Notes: generated by a model not told the origin, from the letters alone. Counted from the first letter of the stretch, positions 12,612-23,922 are shown. The stretch is DNA of 64,000 bases from Utricularia gibba (GCA_002189035.1 CM007989.1:3844001-3908000); one strand, 5' to 3'. Numbers and translations: made by a program.

Positions 12612-14078
12612 CTTGTTTACGAAGGCAGTGAATAACAACAACAACAAGAGCCATGTTAAACTACGAGAGAGCGACCCATTTGAAGAAAAATCAGTATTCT
12701 TCTTCACAAAGAAAGAAGAAAATCACCCTTTTATTCAACACATGAAACCGCCCAGAGACAGCCAACCGCAAGAGAGAAAGAAAAACCCAGTTTCAAGACA
12801 ACTTTTCAAGTGCTGGTTCCAAGGAATTCCGCATATAAACTCCTCCCAAACGTTCCCTTCTCGTTATGTCACTTGAGACGAAAACGCGATCACTTTTCCC
12901 CCTCCCACTATCGTCGTTTCTAGTCGATTACACCCACACCCCCACACCACGACGAGGAACACTCGAGAAGCTCCACAACGAAGGCGGCGATTCTACTTTT
13001 TTCAGCTATTTCACCCCCCACAAAAAAATGCTTAATAACCGTTGAACATGCATCTGGAAACCAAGTCAACTAACCACACATTTAGACGACAATTAGCAGT
13101 GTGCGCTCAGGCCGGCACCACCGCCCTGAGGTGTGCTCCCACGCGACTTCCCGATCCGCAAATTCCGAAATTACCCTACGGATAGACAAAGAATCACGTT
13201 GCTGCGCGGGGACCCCCAGGGAAACCAGACTAGGCGGGCTACCGGTACCGGCTAGAGGAGGTTAGGCACCCGCATTAACTCCCAATTACAATCCAATTTT
13301 GAATTTTGAAATTAACAATCATACACATCTAAAATAATTCATCCTATTTTATAAAATATTCAAATATACTTTTTCTTATATTTTACATTATTTAAAATAT
13401 CATTATTCGGAATAGCATCAAGAACTATGCTGTCTAGAAATATAGAGTCCAAAATAATGAAGCAATGATGTAATAAAAAGATGTTTATGTAATAATATAT
13501 GTCACCCCTTACACTATTTGTATATGATATTATTTGTTTTATATACTTAATTTTTTATAATTTTTAAATAAATAAAATATGTTTTATTTTACTAAACTAA
13601 AATAGACAATTTCTTAATTTTGAATTTTTTATCAATTAAAATAGGGATTAACTTGATACTGATTCTATAAATATATAAAAACCGTTTAAATAACAAAAAT
13701 GTTATCTTTGAAAAAAATTGATTATTTTGAATTTTTCAAAATGTCAAATTAATACAAAAAATGTAAAATTTATAGAGAATGATGAGAAAAAAACATAAAA
13801 TAAATAAATAACTTCAAAAAAATTTAAATAGGTTATCAAATACGACTTTAGTAAATAATGTTACATCGTGAACCACTCGGTGGAGACTTGAGACGCTTCT
13901 CGAAGAATGCCGAGGAAGGGTAGTAGTGGAAATAGGCGCTTGAGGGCGAATTTTGTAAATTCATACTTAACACACGCAATCCATGAATCTTATTGAGAAA
14001 AAAGTTTACATTGTTAAATGGAACACTCAGTTTCAAAAGTCAGTCTCCTCCTCATAAGGTGACGTCGGAGGGTGAGGA
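12612..14078. other. Spacer between IPC synthase and laccase, with a GC-rich patch
   Basis: 12612-12900 is probably IPCS 5' leader. 13090-13265 is markedly GC-richer than its surroundings, with no open frame or repeat that I recognise. 13280-13860 is AT-rich and featureless. No gene seen. Confidence 0.5.
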
Positions 14079-16331
14079 TCAACACCGAGGAAGATCGGAC
14101 GGCGGAGGGAGGATCTTCTGGTCAGGGCGGTCCCCGTCGAGCACAAGCCAGGCCATCTTCAAGCCCCAGCTCGTGTGAACCTCCAAATGGCAGTGCATGA
14201 ACCACACACCTGCAATGGGTTGCCAACCCCTCTCTCCGTTAGTTCAATTTTTAAGGAGTTCGATCGAATTTACCGAACAGTAGAGGCATGGACCTGGATT
14301 GTCGGTAAGGAAGCGTATCGCCACCCAACCGCCGACAGAAACTCCGACGGTGTTCCTCTCGACGGGGTCAACCAGGTTGAACTTTGCAGGACCCTTACTG
14401 GGATCGAAGTTGCCAAAGCCTTGACCCACGACGAAGAAATTGAATCCATGGAGATGCAGAGGATGGCTCTCCGCTCCGAGAATGCTGGTTCCCTGCAACA
14501 CCAGTTCCACGCTGGTGTTGAAGGCAAGGACCACGAGCTTTGTCCCGTTCGCGACTAAAGTGTTGTTAGGAGGACTCCCCGTGTAGTTGAACGAGTGCAA
14601 GGGGTCGTCGGGAAATCGGAGGTGTAAACGCCGTTCGACTTGCCGGAATAGTGGGCCTGAAGTAACGCTGTCGTCGGTTGAACGAACGATATGTTGTTCA
14701 CGGAGGCCGAAAACTTCGTCCCGTTTGGGCCTCCACAGGCCGTACTCTGGTCGCATGGATTTGTTCCTAATCCTACTGTAAACAGAAATTGCTTGTCTAC
14801 CTGCATCACAGTTTCGTACTCTTTTCAAATTCGGAACTTAACTTTTATCAGAGTACCAGTGGCATACCGTTTGCGGGACGTTGGCCGGAAACCTAGGGGA
14901 CGCTAAAGACCGTAGCTTTCTCGCAAACGTATCCGCGAATCGGGTGTCATTCAAAGAAGGGAGAAAGGGTCTGTACGAAGGGAGCCCCTGTACAGAACGT
15001 TTACGCCGCGACTGGTATTCCAGAACTCCGGCGACGGTCGAGTTATCGAAGGTTCCTAATCCGGTGGCGTACGGTCGCGCCAGCATAAAGAACGCGGCTT
15101 CAGGGGGCCGAGCTTTCGTCTGTAGTAGAACGTTCATGGTCTGCCCGGGAGTTATCAGAACCACATCACTCGTGAAGGGCTTAACGTACACGGCGTCCAC
15201 GTCCACCACCGTGAGGCTGTGGTTCGCGATGCTGAAGAAGAGCTCGTCGTTCAGCGCGGCGTTGATTAACCGCAGCAGATACGTCTTTCCCGGTCTGACT
15301 CGCAGCTTGAACGTTTCTGATAATCAAGCGCAGCGAGAATCAGCTTTGCTTTTCAAAGCACACAACAGCAGCAGAAGAAGAAGAGGAAGGAGACTGTTGT
15401 ACTTAACCATTGGCGGAGCAGTTGTAGAGTGGACCGGGTAGACCGTTGATGGTGTACGCATCCGAGACATTCGGACCGGCTCCGGTCTGCAGCGATTGTT
15501 GTACAATTGCTTCCGTGTCAGCATTGAACCATTCCCTGCAGCGTCTTACCACCATAAGCTTGTAAAATATAATAAAACAATATGAAATATTAAAATACTG
15601 GTATTTTTTCAAAAATTAAAATTATTATTTAATAAATTTTTCCGATGCACAAATTTAAATATTTATTTATTTATTTTTATAGGTGCTGTGGAGGGGTTAC
15701 CAAATATGATTGGGAGCTGCTTGTAGGGCAGAGCGTACGGATAAGAAGTGTTTTTGGGAGGGAGAATGATGAGAGGGCCGTAGACGGTGGATCGATGCCA
15801 GGAGATGTGTGCATGCCACCAGAGGGTTCCTCTTTGTCCGACGATCGTGAAGTTGTACTTGTAGCTGGCTCCCTGTTGTATGGGGCACTGCGTTATGTAC
15901 GCCGGCCCGTCGGCCCATCCGTTCCGCAGCTGCCGGACGCCGTGCCTGCGAGAAGGGAGAATGAAAAGCAGAGTGTTTTGTTTGTATTGGGTAGGATAGG
16001 ATACCAGTGGATGGTCATGTTGTCTTGGACGTGATTGGTGACCTCGACGACGAGCCGATCTCCTTCCCGGACGACGATCCGGGGGCCGGGGAACATGCCG
16101 TTCACGGTGACGATTTCCCTGGTGCTGCAGAGCCTCGTCACGTTTTGCTTCACAATCTGCAGCAGGAGATAGCATAGCAGTGAGGGATACCAGTAAACAG
16201 AGCTCACTCAAGAAACTGCCAAGTGCCGTTACATTGAAGTGGTAGTGCCGAGTGGCGGCTCGTGCATGGTGGGAAAGAGTGAAGACAAGCAGGGAAAAAG
16301 CGAAGCAGGAGTGGAAGCTGGAGAAATCCAT
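14079..16331 (-). CDS. LAC17: Laccase, LAC17-like, with two apparent one-base deletions
   Basis: Secreted multicopper oxidase that polymerises monolignols in the wall. Six introns on the minus strand: exons 16331-16233, 16156-16005, 15945-15701, 15535-15408, 15316-14868, 14800-14294, 14209-14079. The N-terminus ([19 protein letters not shown]) is a signal peptide. All four copper motifs are present: HWHG, WWHAH, HPLHLHG and [14 protein letters not shown]. Similarity to Arabidopsis LAC17 is continuous and would give about 570 residues, but the frame is broken twice. Exon 4 starts GGAATGG where one more G is needed to join IIFG to EWFNADT, and the G run at 14601-14604 is one short between YTSDFP and LHSFNYTG. 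Both losses are in homopolymers, so a base-calling or assembly error is as likely as a real null allele. Confidence 0.85.
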
Positions 16332-16380
16332 GACGAAACGGGGATGAAGGAAAGAACGCTTTATTACCTCCGGGTGGGGA

Positions 16381-16497
16381 GTTTGGTCGAGTAGGTGGTG
16401 TGCAATCGACATGGAGTAGTGTGAAAGGCAACTTTTGGTGTGTCTGGTCTGGCTCTGTTTGGTAGTTGCCATTGGGGTGTCGCTGTTCCGGGTTGGT
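16381..16497 (-). promoter_or_regulatory. Cluster of AC/SMRE-type MYB sites upstream of the laccase
   Basis: On the laccase strand there are four matches to the secondary-wall MYB element ACC(A/T)A(A/C)(C/T) within 117 bases: ACCAAAC at 16381-16387, ACCTACT at 16390-16396, ACCAAAC at 16457-16463 and ACCAACC (an exact AC-II box) at 16491-16497. They lie 50-166 bases before the ATG. Lignin genes, including laccases, are known targets of MYB46/58/63 through such sites. Some may lie in the 5' leader. Confidence 0.45.
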
Positions 16498-18350
16498 GCT
16501 GACCCAGTCCCCTGGTCGCGGTGGATGCATCGTGTTCGACGTTCGACGGCGTCGCTCTGCGAAACTCGCTGAACAAGACGACCGCACCACCGGCGGGCAA
16601 GTGTCACATTGAAGCAGAATCTCTGCCGCCGTCGCAGGCTGTAAACATTCACTGACTCGAGTTGGATTCTTGTCCAATCGCAGACAATCATCCCTCATTA
16701 TTATTATGATTTTGTAATATTTCAAAATTGATTTTTATTTATTTTTGAAATTAAATAGCAATAAATTAGATACCAACTTCCCTCCAAACTAAACCCCCTT
16801 TTATTGTAAATATTTTTTTATCAATACATATATATTTTTCCCTTTTTATAATAAAAAATTTAGAAATACGTAACTTCAATTGTAGAATTTAAATGACATT
16901 ATCTCATATAATTATTCAAAATATAATCATATTAATCAAACTCTAAACCCTAAACTTTATATTCATATTAATTTAAATAATAAATTAATAACTAATATAA
17001 ATAATCATGAATAATTTAGAAATTACATTTTTTTTTTCAAAACATAACGAATAAATTATTTATTCAATTTAAAAAATAAAATTCAAAGTTGATTTAAATT
17101 TTTCTACTTATAGAAAAGGTTTTTATTAAGAATATTATTAAACACGGACAAATTCTAATTTAAATAAGTTTCTTATTTTTTGAAAAGTTTCATAAGAAAT
17201 ATATATATAATTTTTTGGGGGGGGTTGTTTGGGAAGAGGAGGGAATAATGCCCACGGTTTAGTGAATATTTAGCATTTGGTTATTAATGGAAAAAAAAAA
17301 AGGGGGGGGGGCCGCATGGAGCGAGATTAATGATGCGTACACTGAAAAGGCTATCAGGCTATGTCATCTCCAGCTCTGGTTGTACTCTCAGCAGTACTCG
17401 GCCAGAGCCATCATCTACCAAATCTCCGACTGTCATTCAACCATCATGGATGACACATTAGCCGCCACAGCTCCATTTTCTGAGATAAAATAGATATAGA
17501 AGTTGCAAAACAAGCTCAAAACAAGAACAAGAGCAAGCCACAGGAAGCTCATACATGAAACAACAGATCCTGATTTTGTCTACTCTTCTAGTCCTACATG
17601 TTCTGCTTTAGCTGATGGAAGAGAGTAGTACACATTGACAAATGCTATTGAAGTATCTATCTCACGAGAAGCATGGATTATGCATAAGGACACAAGCAAC
17701 TGATTCGATTCGACTGTTTTGATGTAGGTCTGTGTGTATGAGTTGTATTATTGTGTTTTCCCAGCCTACAGAATCTCGTATTTCAATAGATATGCCATTT
17801 CATGAAGTGGGACACTTTTCAAATAAGACTGTCCTTGCAGCCAAAATTGGGAAAGAGCCTTTTTCCTTGCGCTAAGAGAAGCCTGGTTTCCCAGTGCTGC
17901 TTTCTGTCAGTTTCATGGTTATTTCAAAGATTAAAACAGTGGCCAGGAATCCCTTTAATCTCCTAGTATTAACTATTTGTGACCCGGAAAGATGACACCT
18001 ATTTCTCAAAAGAAGTATACAAACAGACAAAAGGATAAGGGTCAATCAATTCTGACCTCTTTACTGCAAAATCCTGCTGTCAAAATCTTCAGGAACTCGA
18101 GTTGAGCTGCAGAATCTGCATCAAAAAAACAAAGGTCATTGTGTGATAAAAGATCCCCCCTGAAACGGCGCTGTCAACAAGGGAGCTCTCTGAGCTCACG
18201 CAAAGCTTCAAGATGATGATGATGGTTCACACTTACTCATACTCCCCAGGCCCTTATCTTCTAGCTAAGCAATTCTCACAGTGTCGTATCATATAAATGT
18301 AGACCACAAATGGCTGCTATGGTAATCATTCCATCCATCCTTGTTTCCCT
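16498..18350. other. Divergent spacer between laccase and the CLE gene
   Basis: 16690-17220 is AT-rich. A G run at 17214-17223 and another at 17303-17311 flank a short frame at 17287-17493 that I do not recognise and do not consider a gene. No repeat or RNA gene seen up to 18350. Confidence 0.45.
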
Positions 18351-18358
18351 CTATAAAA
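18351..18358 (+). promoter_or_regulatory. TATA box of the CLE gene
   Basis: CTATAAAAGC sits 112 bases before the start codon, following a pyrimidine-rich stretch, in the usual plant core promoter arrangement. Confidence 0.6.
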
Positions 18359-18463
18359 GCTCACACATTTCTACTCAGATTCTCATCGCTTCTTCAATTG
18401 TTCTCCTTGCACTAAGCACAAGTTTTGAAAAAGGATAGGCTTTGATTTGTTTTGATTTTTTCA

Positions 18464-18891
18464 ATGGCAAGGATTGCGAGCTCTAGGCTTGTATGTTTTC
18501 TTCTTGTTATCACCCTCCTTATCAGTGATTTCTCTGGTAAGAACAAGATGATTCTGTGAAGTATAAAGTTGAAAATAAATGATTCTGAGTACTGAAATTG
18601 GTTCTTCTGATGTTGTGGCAGAGTGCAGCACACAGGGGAACAAGTTAGAAGTACTGCAGAGAGAGGTACGATATTTCTAGCATGATCTCCAATATGCATT
18701 TACGTAGAAATATGACTAAGATATATCATACCTTCCTGAAGCTACTCTTGGAATCGAGGAAGATGGCCATGAAGAAGGATTCCGGCGGGTATGAGAATGG
18801 AGTGATCCCGGAGAAATGGAGGAGGATTCCTGGAGGCCCAGACCCATTGCACCATAATGCGAATGATCCACAGAAGCCCCAAGCCCCATGA
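18464..18891 (+). CDS. CLE peptide precursor, CLV3/CLE40-type
   Basis: Secreted prepropeptide of 88 residues. Three exons: 18464-18536, 18622-18665, 18742-18891. The N-terminus (MARIASSRLVCFLLVITLLI) is a signal peptide. The CLE motif RRIPGGPDPLHH lies near the C-terminus and is followed by Asn and an eleven-residue tail rich in Pro and Gln. Pro4, Gly6, Pro7, Asp8, Pro9, Leu10, His11 and His12 match CLV3; position 2 is Arg, 3 Ile and 5 Gly. Most CLE genes lack introns, whereas CLV3 and CLE40 have two, and a tail beyond the motif is a CLV3 feature. These points suggest a CLV3/CLE40-class ligand that restricts stem-cell number through CLV1-type receptors. The exon 3 acceptor is the least certain; an alternative at 18721 would add a few linker residues. 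Confidence 0.85.
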
Positions 18892-20078
18892 GATCTACTT
18901 GTTCTGCATCTATCTCCTTGCTTACCTTCTTTTTGGAGGCAAAATGTTCAGTTAACGCCGGAAACAGAAGCTCCATATATGTATTTTCCATGTGTTTTGA
19001 GGAGAAAAGGGCTCTGCTAGATCTTGTTATGCCACTGGCAGTAGGAATGCATGTAGTAGTTCTTGAGTAAGGTGATGAACATAGTAAGATTTTTTTTGAG
19101 GCATTTCAACAAACAGTTTGCGTGCTTTATCCTGGAAAGCAGTGGCTCTCCTTTAGGAGAGTTTGATCTTCCGTCGATCCAGCTTCATAGTTACTTTCCA
19201 AATACACTCGGTAAAGAAAAATTTTGAATCGAAAGGACCTGCAGATTTAAGAAACCTGATCGGAGATTCACAAAAAGGCTTCCGGCAGCTCCTCCCATAA
19301 CCTTGTGATCACCTAACTGGGCCGGCCCGTGTAAAGCCCAAAATGCAACTCGAAGTCTAAGATACAAACGTGAGTCTGTCCCTAAACTACACTACACAAG
19401 GCCCGTCATAACTGTGCCATGGGCCTCGGGTTCCAAAGGTGGGCATAGCCGGAATCTCAGCGCCGTACTTTTTAGTGCTTGGGCTAGCCGGCGCCCACCC
19501 ATAAGACCAAAAAACTACATCGGGGATCGGATAAGCAACCATCCAGAAACATTGAGCATCAGGTTTTGTACTTCCGACGCCATTAGCCGGTACGTATGCC
19601 TATCGTCGATCCCTTTTCGCATTCAATCATGGTTTGAGTGATTCGTTTGTCACTGTTTTCAATGTATCCATTATTGTTGAGGTTTAAGTTTCTGTTACGG
19701 ACTACGGAGTAGTCCTCTTTTTCGGGTATTCGCTTTGGAGGTGTTGTTATGGCTAAATGTTTTTGCTTTTAGATGTTTCCAATTGAACTTCGACCTGGGC
19801 CTCTGGGTTTTTATTCTGATTTGAGGTTCTGAGAGCATGCTGTCTATGGTTGCGATTTTATCTACTGTTTTCAGTGTGCCTTATTTCCTGGTTGCTTGAA
19901 TGTCTCCCATGAAGGGAGCTAGTTCTTTGTTGCATTTTGTTTTTCTTCCATCGAATGCAAACTAATTCTTTGCCTGCATTTTGTTTTTCTTCCATTGAAT
20001 GCAATCTAATCCTTGGTTGCATTTTGTTTTTCTTCCATTGAGTGTAAATTCTGTGAATCCATTTGTTGCAGAGCTTGA
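18892..20078. other. Spacer, then 5' leader and leader intron of the next gene
   Basis: 18892-19400 shows no gene. A good donor (CCG|GTACGT) at 19590 and an acceptor (TTGCAG) ending at 20071 define an intron just before the next start codon, so the leader is probably spliced. The intron contains a three-copy tandem repeat. Confidence 0.5.
19920..20049 (+). repeat. Three-copy 43-44 bp tandem repeat in a leader intron
   Basis: Copies at 19920-19962, 19963-20006 and 20007-20049 share the core GCATTTTGTTTTTCTTCCAT with a few substitutions. The array ends 22 bases before the splice acceptor and is pyrimidine-rich, so it multiplies possible polypyrimidine tracts. Confidence 0.85.
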
Positions 20079-20315
20079 ATGGGGAACAAGCCTGGAAAGC
20101 AAGAGAAAGATGAACCCAGGATGCCAAAGATTGTGCCTCCTCTAGACCGTGCATATACACGTTGGCTAGCACGCGATCTAGACAACATCTACGGCATCCA
20201 ACCCAAAAATCCAAGAGCTGTAACACCTCCTGATCACTATATTGAATACATGCATCTGAATGGATGGCTGGACTTGGACCTTGATGATCCGGATCTCAAG
20301 CGGTTATTCAAATAA
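20079..20315 (+). CDS. Small conserved plant protein of unknown function, 78 residues
   Basis: Single coding exon directly after a predicted leader intron. The protein is hydrophilic and has no signal peptide or membrane segment. A basic, Pro-rich N-terminus (MGNKPGKQEKDEPRMPKIV) precedes a compact core with DRAYTRWLARDLDNIYGI, PKNPRAVTPPDHYIEYM and GWLDLDLDDPDLKRLF. The Trp, Tyr and acidic pattern looks strongly constrained rather than random. I recall similar uncharacterised short plant proteins but cannot name a family. The MGN start lacks the usual downstream pattern for a sure myristoylation call. Confidence 0.75.
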   Translation: MGNKPGKQEKDEPRMPKIVPPLDRAYTRWLARDLDNIYGIQPKNPRAVTPPDHYIEYMHLNGWLDLDLDDPDLKRLFK

Positions 20316-20581
20316 ACTTGGAAAGATTGAGCCAGATTTGTGTATGATGTAGAAATGGAACAACTTCTTGTTTGTAAATGCCTATTGGCAGATAAAGGAA
20401 ATGAATTCTCTTTGCCATTGTCATTGGTTTGTTCATGTTCTTAGAATTGCATCTGCTTCCCTGAATGAACACTACTAGCTTTGTTGCTGTTCCCTCCATC
20501 AAAGAGGCTCCTTTTCAACAGGCAATGATCAAGCATGTTATTACAGAGAGAGAAGAACAAAACATGTTCATCAGCTGATGA

Positions 20582-21315
20582 TCATTTCTTCTCCTGATCA
20601 ACCTTCTTCCCTATCCAACTAGCAACTACAGGTGTAAGAGCAACCGTAGGTGGAAATCGAATCGGAGAAGCAGCCTTGTGCGCGGCGTAGGCGAGTGCAA
20701 ATGTTCCCACCTTTTCCCCGGTTTCATTACTCGAAATACCAACCTGAAAAAGAAGAAAACCAATTCAATTCCTTCCATTCAACATACACTATGATCGTGT
20801 GCGTTTCAACTCTCCATCTGTTTCAATTACCTTCTGCAGCAATGCTGGGACGTCGACGCCGGCGCTGATGAGACCGTAGCATAGTCCAAAGGATATCAAT
20901 GACAAGGTGATTGAAGTTGCGAGATAAGCTCCTCCATATTTCGCCAGCAGCTCTTTGGCTTGATCTCCCTTAGACTTTTTCTCTCTGTCTCCTGAAAATA
21001 TCTGCATTTACGGAGTCAAGTAATGGGTGACCCTGAAATCACCGTAACAGAACACAAAAACACTCAAAAGGTTGAGCAAAGATCGATCACCTTCCAAAGC
21101 CCAGCTTCAAGGCCATACTTCTCAGTGATTTGTTCCGCAGATTCCGGGCTCTTGATTTCCTCTGTTTTCTCCCGAACCGCTCTAATCTTAAACCCAGTGC
21201 TCCTGAATCCGGACCCAATTAGTCTTCTTCCTATTCCATCGCTTTGTATTTGGGAGAACTTAGGATTTGGACAGATGAAGAAGCATTGGGGCGAGAATTG
21301 CAGAAGAGCAGCCAT
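20582..21315 (-). CDS. DUF1279 (FAM210-like) chloroplast protein
   Basis: Predicted plastid membrane protein of unknown function. Three exons on the minus strand: 21315-21091, 21001-20831, 20743-20582, giving 185 residues. The N-terminus (MAALLQFSPQCFFICPNPKF) resembles a transit peptide. The DUF1279 core is at about residues 85-165: KYGGAYLATSITLSLISFGL, a hydrophobic helix, followed by GVDVPALLQKVGI, GTFALAYAAHKAASPIRFPP and ALTPVVASWIGKK. An in-frame ATG at 21351 would add twelve residues; the later one gives the more typical plastid N-terminus. Animal FAM210 relatives are mitochondrial, and the plant role is not established. Confidence 0.85.
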
Positions 21316-22119
21316 TTCTTTATCCAAAACCTTATTGTGTTTTGTGAGCATATAAAGATGAACTCATAAATCGTGATCCTGGATGAGACATGTAACACGA
21401 TTTCCAGCCACTGGGGTTGAAGCCCGGATCAAAATCTTCCCCACAAATAATTACAATACAGTCGTGCATTTTTTCTAACTTAATTTAATTAATATGTATT
21501 TTAATTCTTTATTATTTAGATAAATATATTATATTTAACAGACAAATGTAAATGTTATTACATTTGATAATATATTTAGAATAAATAAAAAAATCAAAAC
21601 TGAATTGAATTTTTGATAGAAAACTTATTTTTAATATACGTAAGAGTTTTTATGAAAAATCAAATATTAATTAACGTGAAAATTCAATATGAGCTTGCCA
21701 TTCTATTTAAGTTGAAAAATGATCTCGAGTTAACTCGCCACCGAGCTCGTGGAACAAACATTTTACTAGAATTGTAGGGTCCTCGGAGATCCAAGAACCC
21801 TCCAAAAATAGGAGTATGCCGCGTAGTGAGGCAAGCACACGGTATTCTTTAGTAAAAGGCGAAAGAATAGTTCGCTCTGTGCTTACCTCGCGGCTGCTTG
21901 AGGATGGAAGACAATGTTTGGTGTATTTATAATGATAGACATCTCATAAATCTTTTTATTTTCCGATGTGGGTTACGAGTTCTATTTATTTTTTCATTTT
22001 TGAAAATGGAAAATACAAACCGGCGTAAAAATGAAACGGGAACCCGTCTTTGGAAGTGGGATTGAATTCGGATGATTACTTCGGCAGTCAGGAGTGGAGC
22101 TGTCGGGAGTAGCAGGGAA
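21316..22119. other. Divergent AT-rich spacer between DUF1279 and NIT4
   Basis: 21480-21700 is AT-rich. 21760-21900 is less so, with no frame or repeat that I recognise. Should contain the NIT4 promoter. Confidence 0.4.
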
Positions 22120-23922
22120 ATGGCCTTGATTCCGAGCCCGTCGGTGGATAGTGAACCCTTGTTTGCGGAGGTCAGCATGCGGGGCAAAGCGTCTACGGTC
22201 ACCGTCCGAGCGACCGTGGTCCAGGCAGCCACCGTCTTCTATGACACCCCTGCTACTCTGGGTAAGTTCAGTTTATTATGTTCTTTCGGATTCGAAGGCG
22301 GACGAGACGAGGGGTTAATTTTTTGTTGGAGGTTGGTGAGTTTGCATTCCTAAACTGACTTCTGCTGGAAATCTTTCATAAACCTACTCGTTGAACATTG
22401 GTATGTGATCGGGTTGGGGCTTGTGATGATTCTGATTTGCATTCATCAGTACACTACCAGCATGAGCAATTTGGAAACAGTGTGGTCATTGGTGCGTTTT
22501 GTGCCAACAAAATTCTAACTTTTGCTGTCAATTGTTTTAGGTTTCCCATTAGGTTCAGGCACTCTTCATTTTACCAGGAATATGAACTTTTGTAAATAAT
22601 CCTGCTCTTCCTTGATTATGATATCAGATAAAGCGGAGAGGCTTTTGGCTGAAGCAGCGTCATATGGTACTCAGTTAGCTGTTTTCCCTGAAGCATTTAT
22701 AGGAGGCTATCCTCGTGGATCTACCTTTGGTGCCAGCATTGGAAATCGTACAGCCAAGGGAAGAGATGAGTTCCGGAAGTATCATGCTTCTGCTATTGAG
22801 GTTCCAGGTGTGGTTGCCGTAGAATGCCTTTCCTTGAGAAAATTGCGACGTGCTTCCTAATCGTGTTGAGCTGAATGCTTTTGGAAATCACCAAATGATA
22901 GCTGAAAATTATCCGTTTGCTTATTGCTTTCATTCTTTTCCTGCATAACTTCATTATATAGTTTGATGTTGTGATTTTCAGGACCTGAAGTTGATCGTTT
23001 GGCAGCTATGGCTGGAAAGTATAAGGTGTATCTTGTGATGGGTGTGATAGAGCGAGATGGGTATACTTTATATTGCACTGTTCTGTTTTTTGATTCTCAA
23101 GGCCAATACATTGGAAAGCATCGCAAAGTCATGCCAACAGCCTTAGAACGCGTTATTTGGGGATTCGGAGATGGTTCAACAATACCTGTTTTCGAGACAC
23201 CAATCGGAAAAATTGGTGCTGCAATTTGTTGGGAAAACAGAATGCCACTTCTAAGAACTGCATTGTATGCTAAAGGTGAGATGCATTTGTATTCGCCAAG
23301 TCACATGCTTTTTGATTATGGATATTTGTGATTTCTCATGAGCACTAAATTTAATCCATCTTTGTTCATGAAATCATTATTTTTTAGGAGTCGAGATATA
23401 CTGTGCACCAACTGCTGATTCTCGAGATGTATGGCAAGCATCAATGACACACATTGCTCTCGAGGGTGGTTGTTTTGTGCTTTCAGCCAACCAGTTTTGT
23501 CGAAGGAAAGACTACCCACCTTCTCCTGAGTATGTTTTCTCAGGCATTGAAGATGATCTCTTGCCAGAGACTGTTGTTTGTTCAGGTGGTAGTGTAATCA
23601 TCTCTCCTTCTGGAACCGTGCTTGCCGGCCCAAATTATGATGGAGAAGCACTGATATCTGCTGACATAGGTCAAGATTACTTCTTTCCCATATTCAACTT
23701 GCACTTATTACTTTCCCTTGCATTGTTTCCTGAGTTATTGGCAGTTATTTGATGTATCTGCTAGATCTTGGAGAGGTGGCTCGAGCAAAGTTCGACTTTG
23801 ATGTTGTTGGCCACTATTCGCGACCAGAGATCCTGAGGCTCATTGTTCAGGACAACCCAATGAGTCCTGTTTGCTTCACTTCACCCTCTACTTCCATGAA
23901 AGCAGAAGGCTCCAAGCGATGA
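22120..23922 (+). CDS. NIT4: Bifunctional nitrilase/nitrile hydratase NIT4
   Basis: Converts beta-cyanoalanine to asparagine or to aspartate plus ammonia, the second step in disposal of cyanide released by ethylene synthesis. Five exons: 22120-22261, 22628-22807, 22982-23275, 23388-23669, 23765-23922, giving 351 residues. The catalytic triad is intact: Glu in [13 protein letters not shown], Lys in [13 protein letters not shown] and Cys in [24 protein letters not shown] and [13 protein letters not shown] also match NIT4 rather than the Brassicaceae NIT1-3 group. The start at 22120 gives [18 protein letters not shown], like other dicot NIT4 proteins; an in-frame ATG at 22072 is also possible. 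Confidence 0.96.

Noticed and set aside
16204-16725. Minus-strand frames of up to 173 codons upstream of the laccase start
   Set aside because: They overlap laccase exon 1 in another frame and continue through promoter or leader; no similarity, and MYB sites fit a regulatory role.
17287-17493. Plus-strand 68-codon frame after a purine and G run
   Set aside because: Begins in low-complexity sequence, has no recognised domain and no clear exon borders.
19858-20226. Minus-strand frame of 122 codons with internally repeated residues
   Set aside because: The repetition is just the translated 43-base tandem repeat, and the rest is antisense to the small conserved protein.
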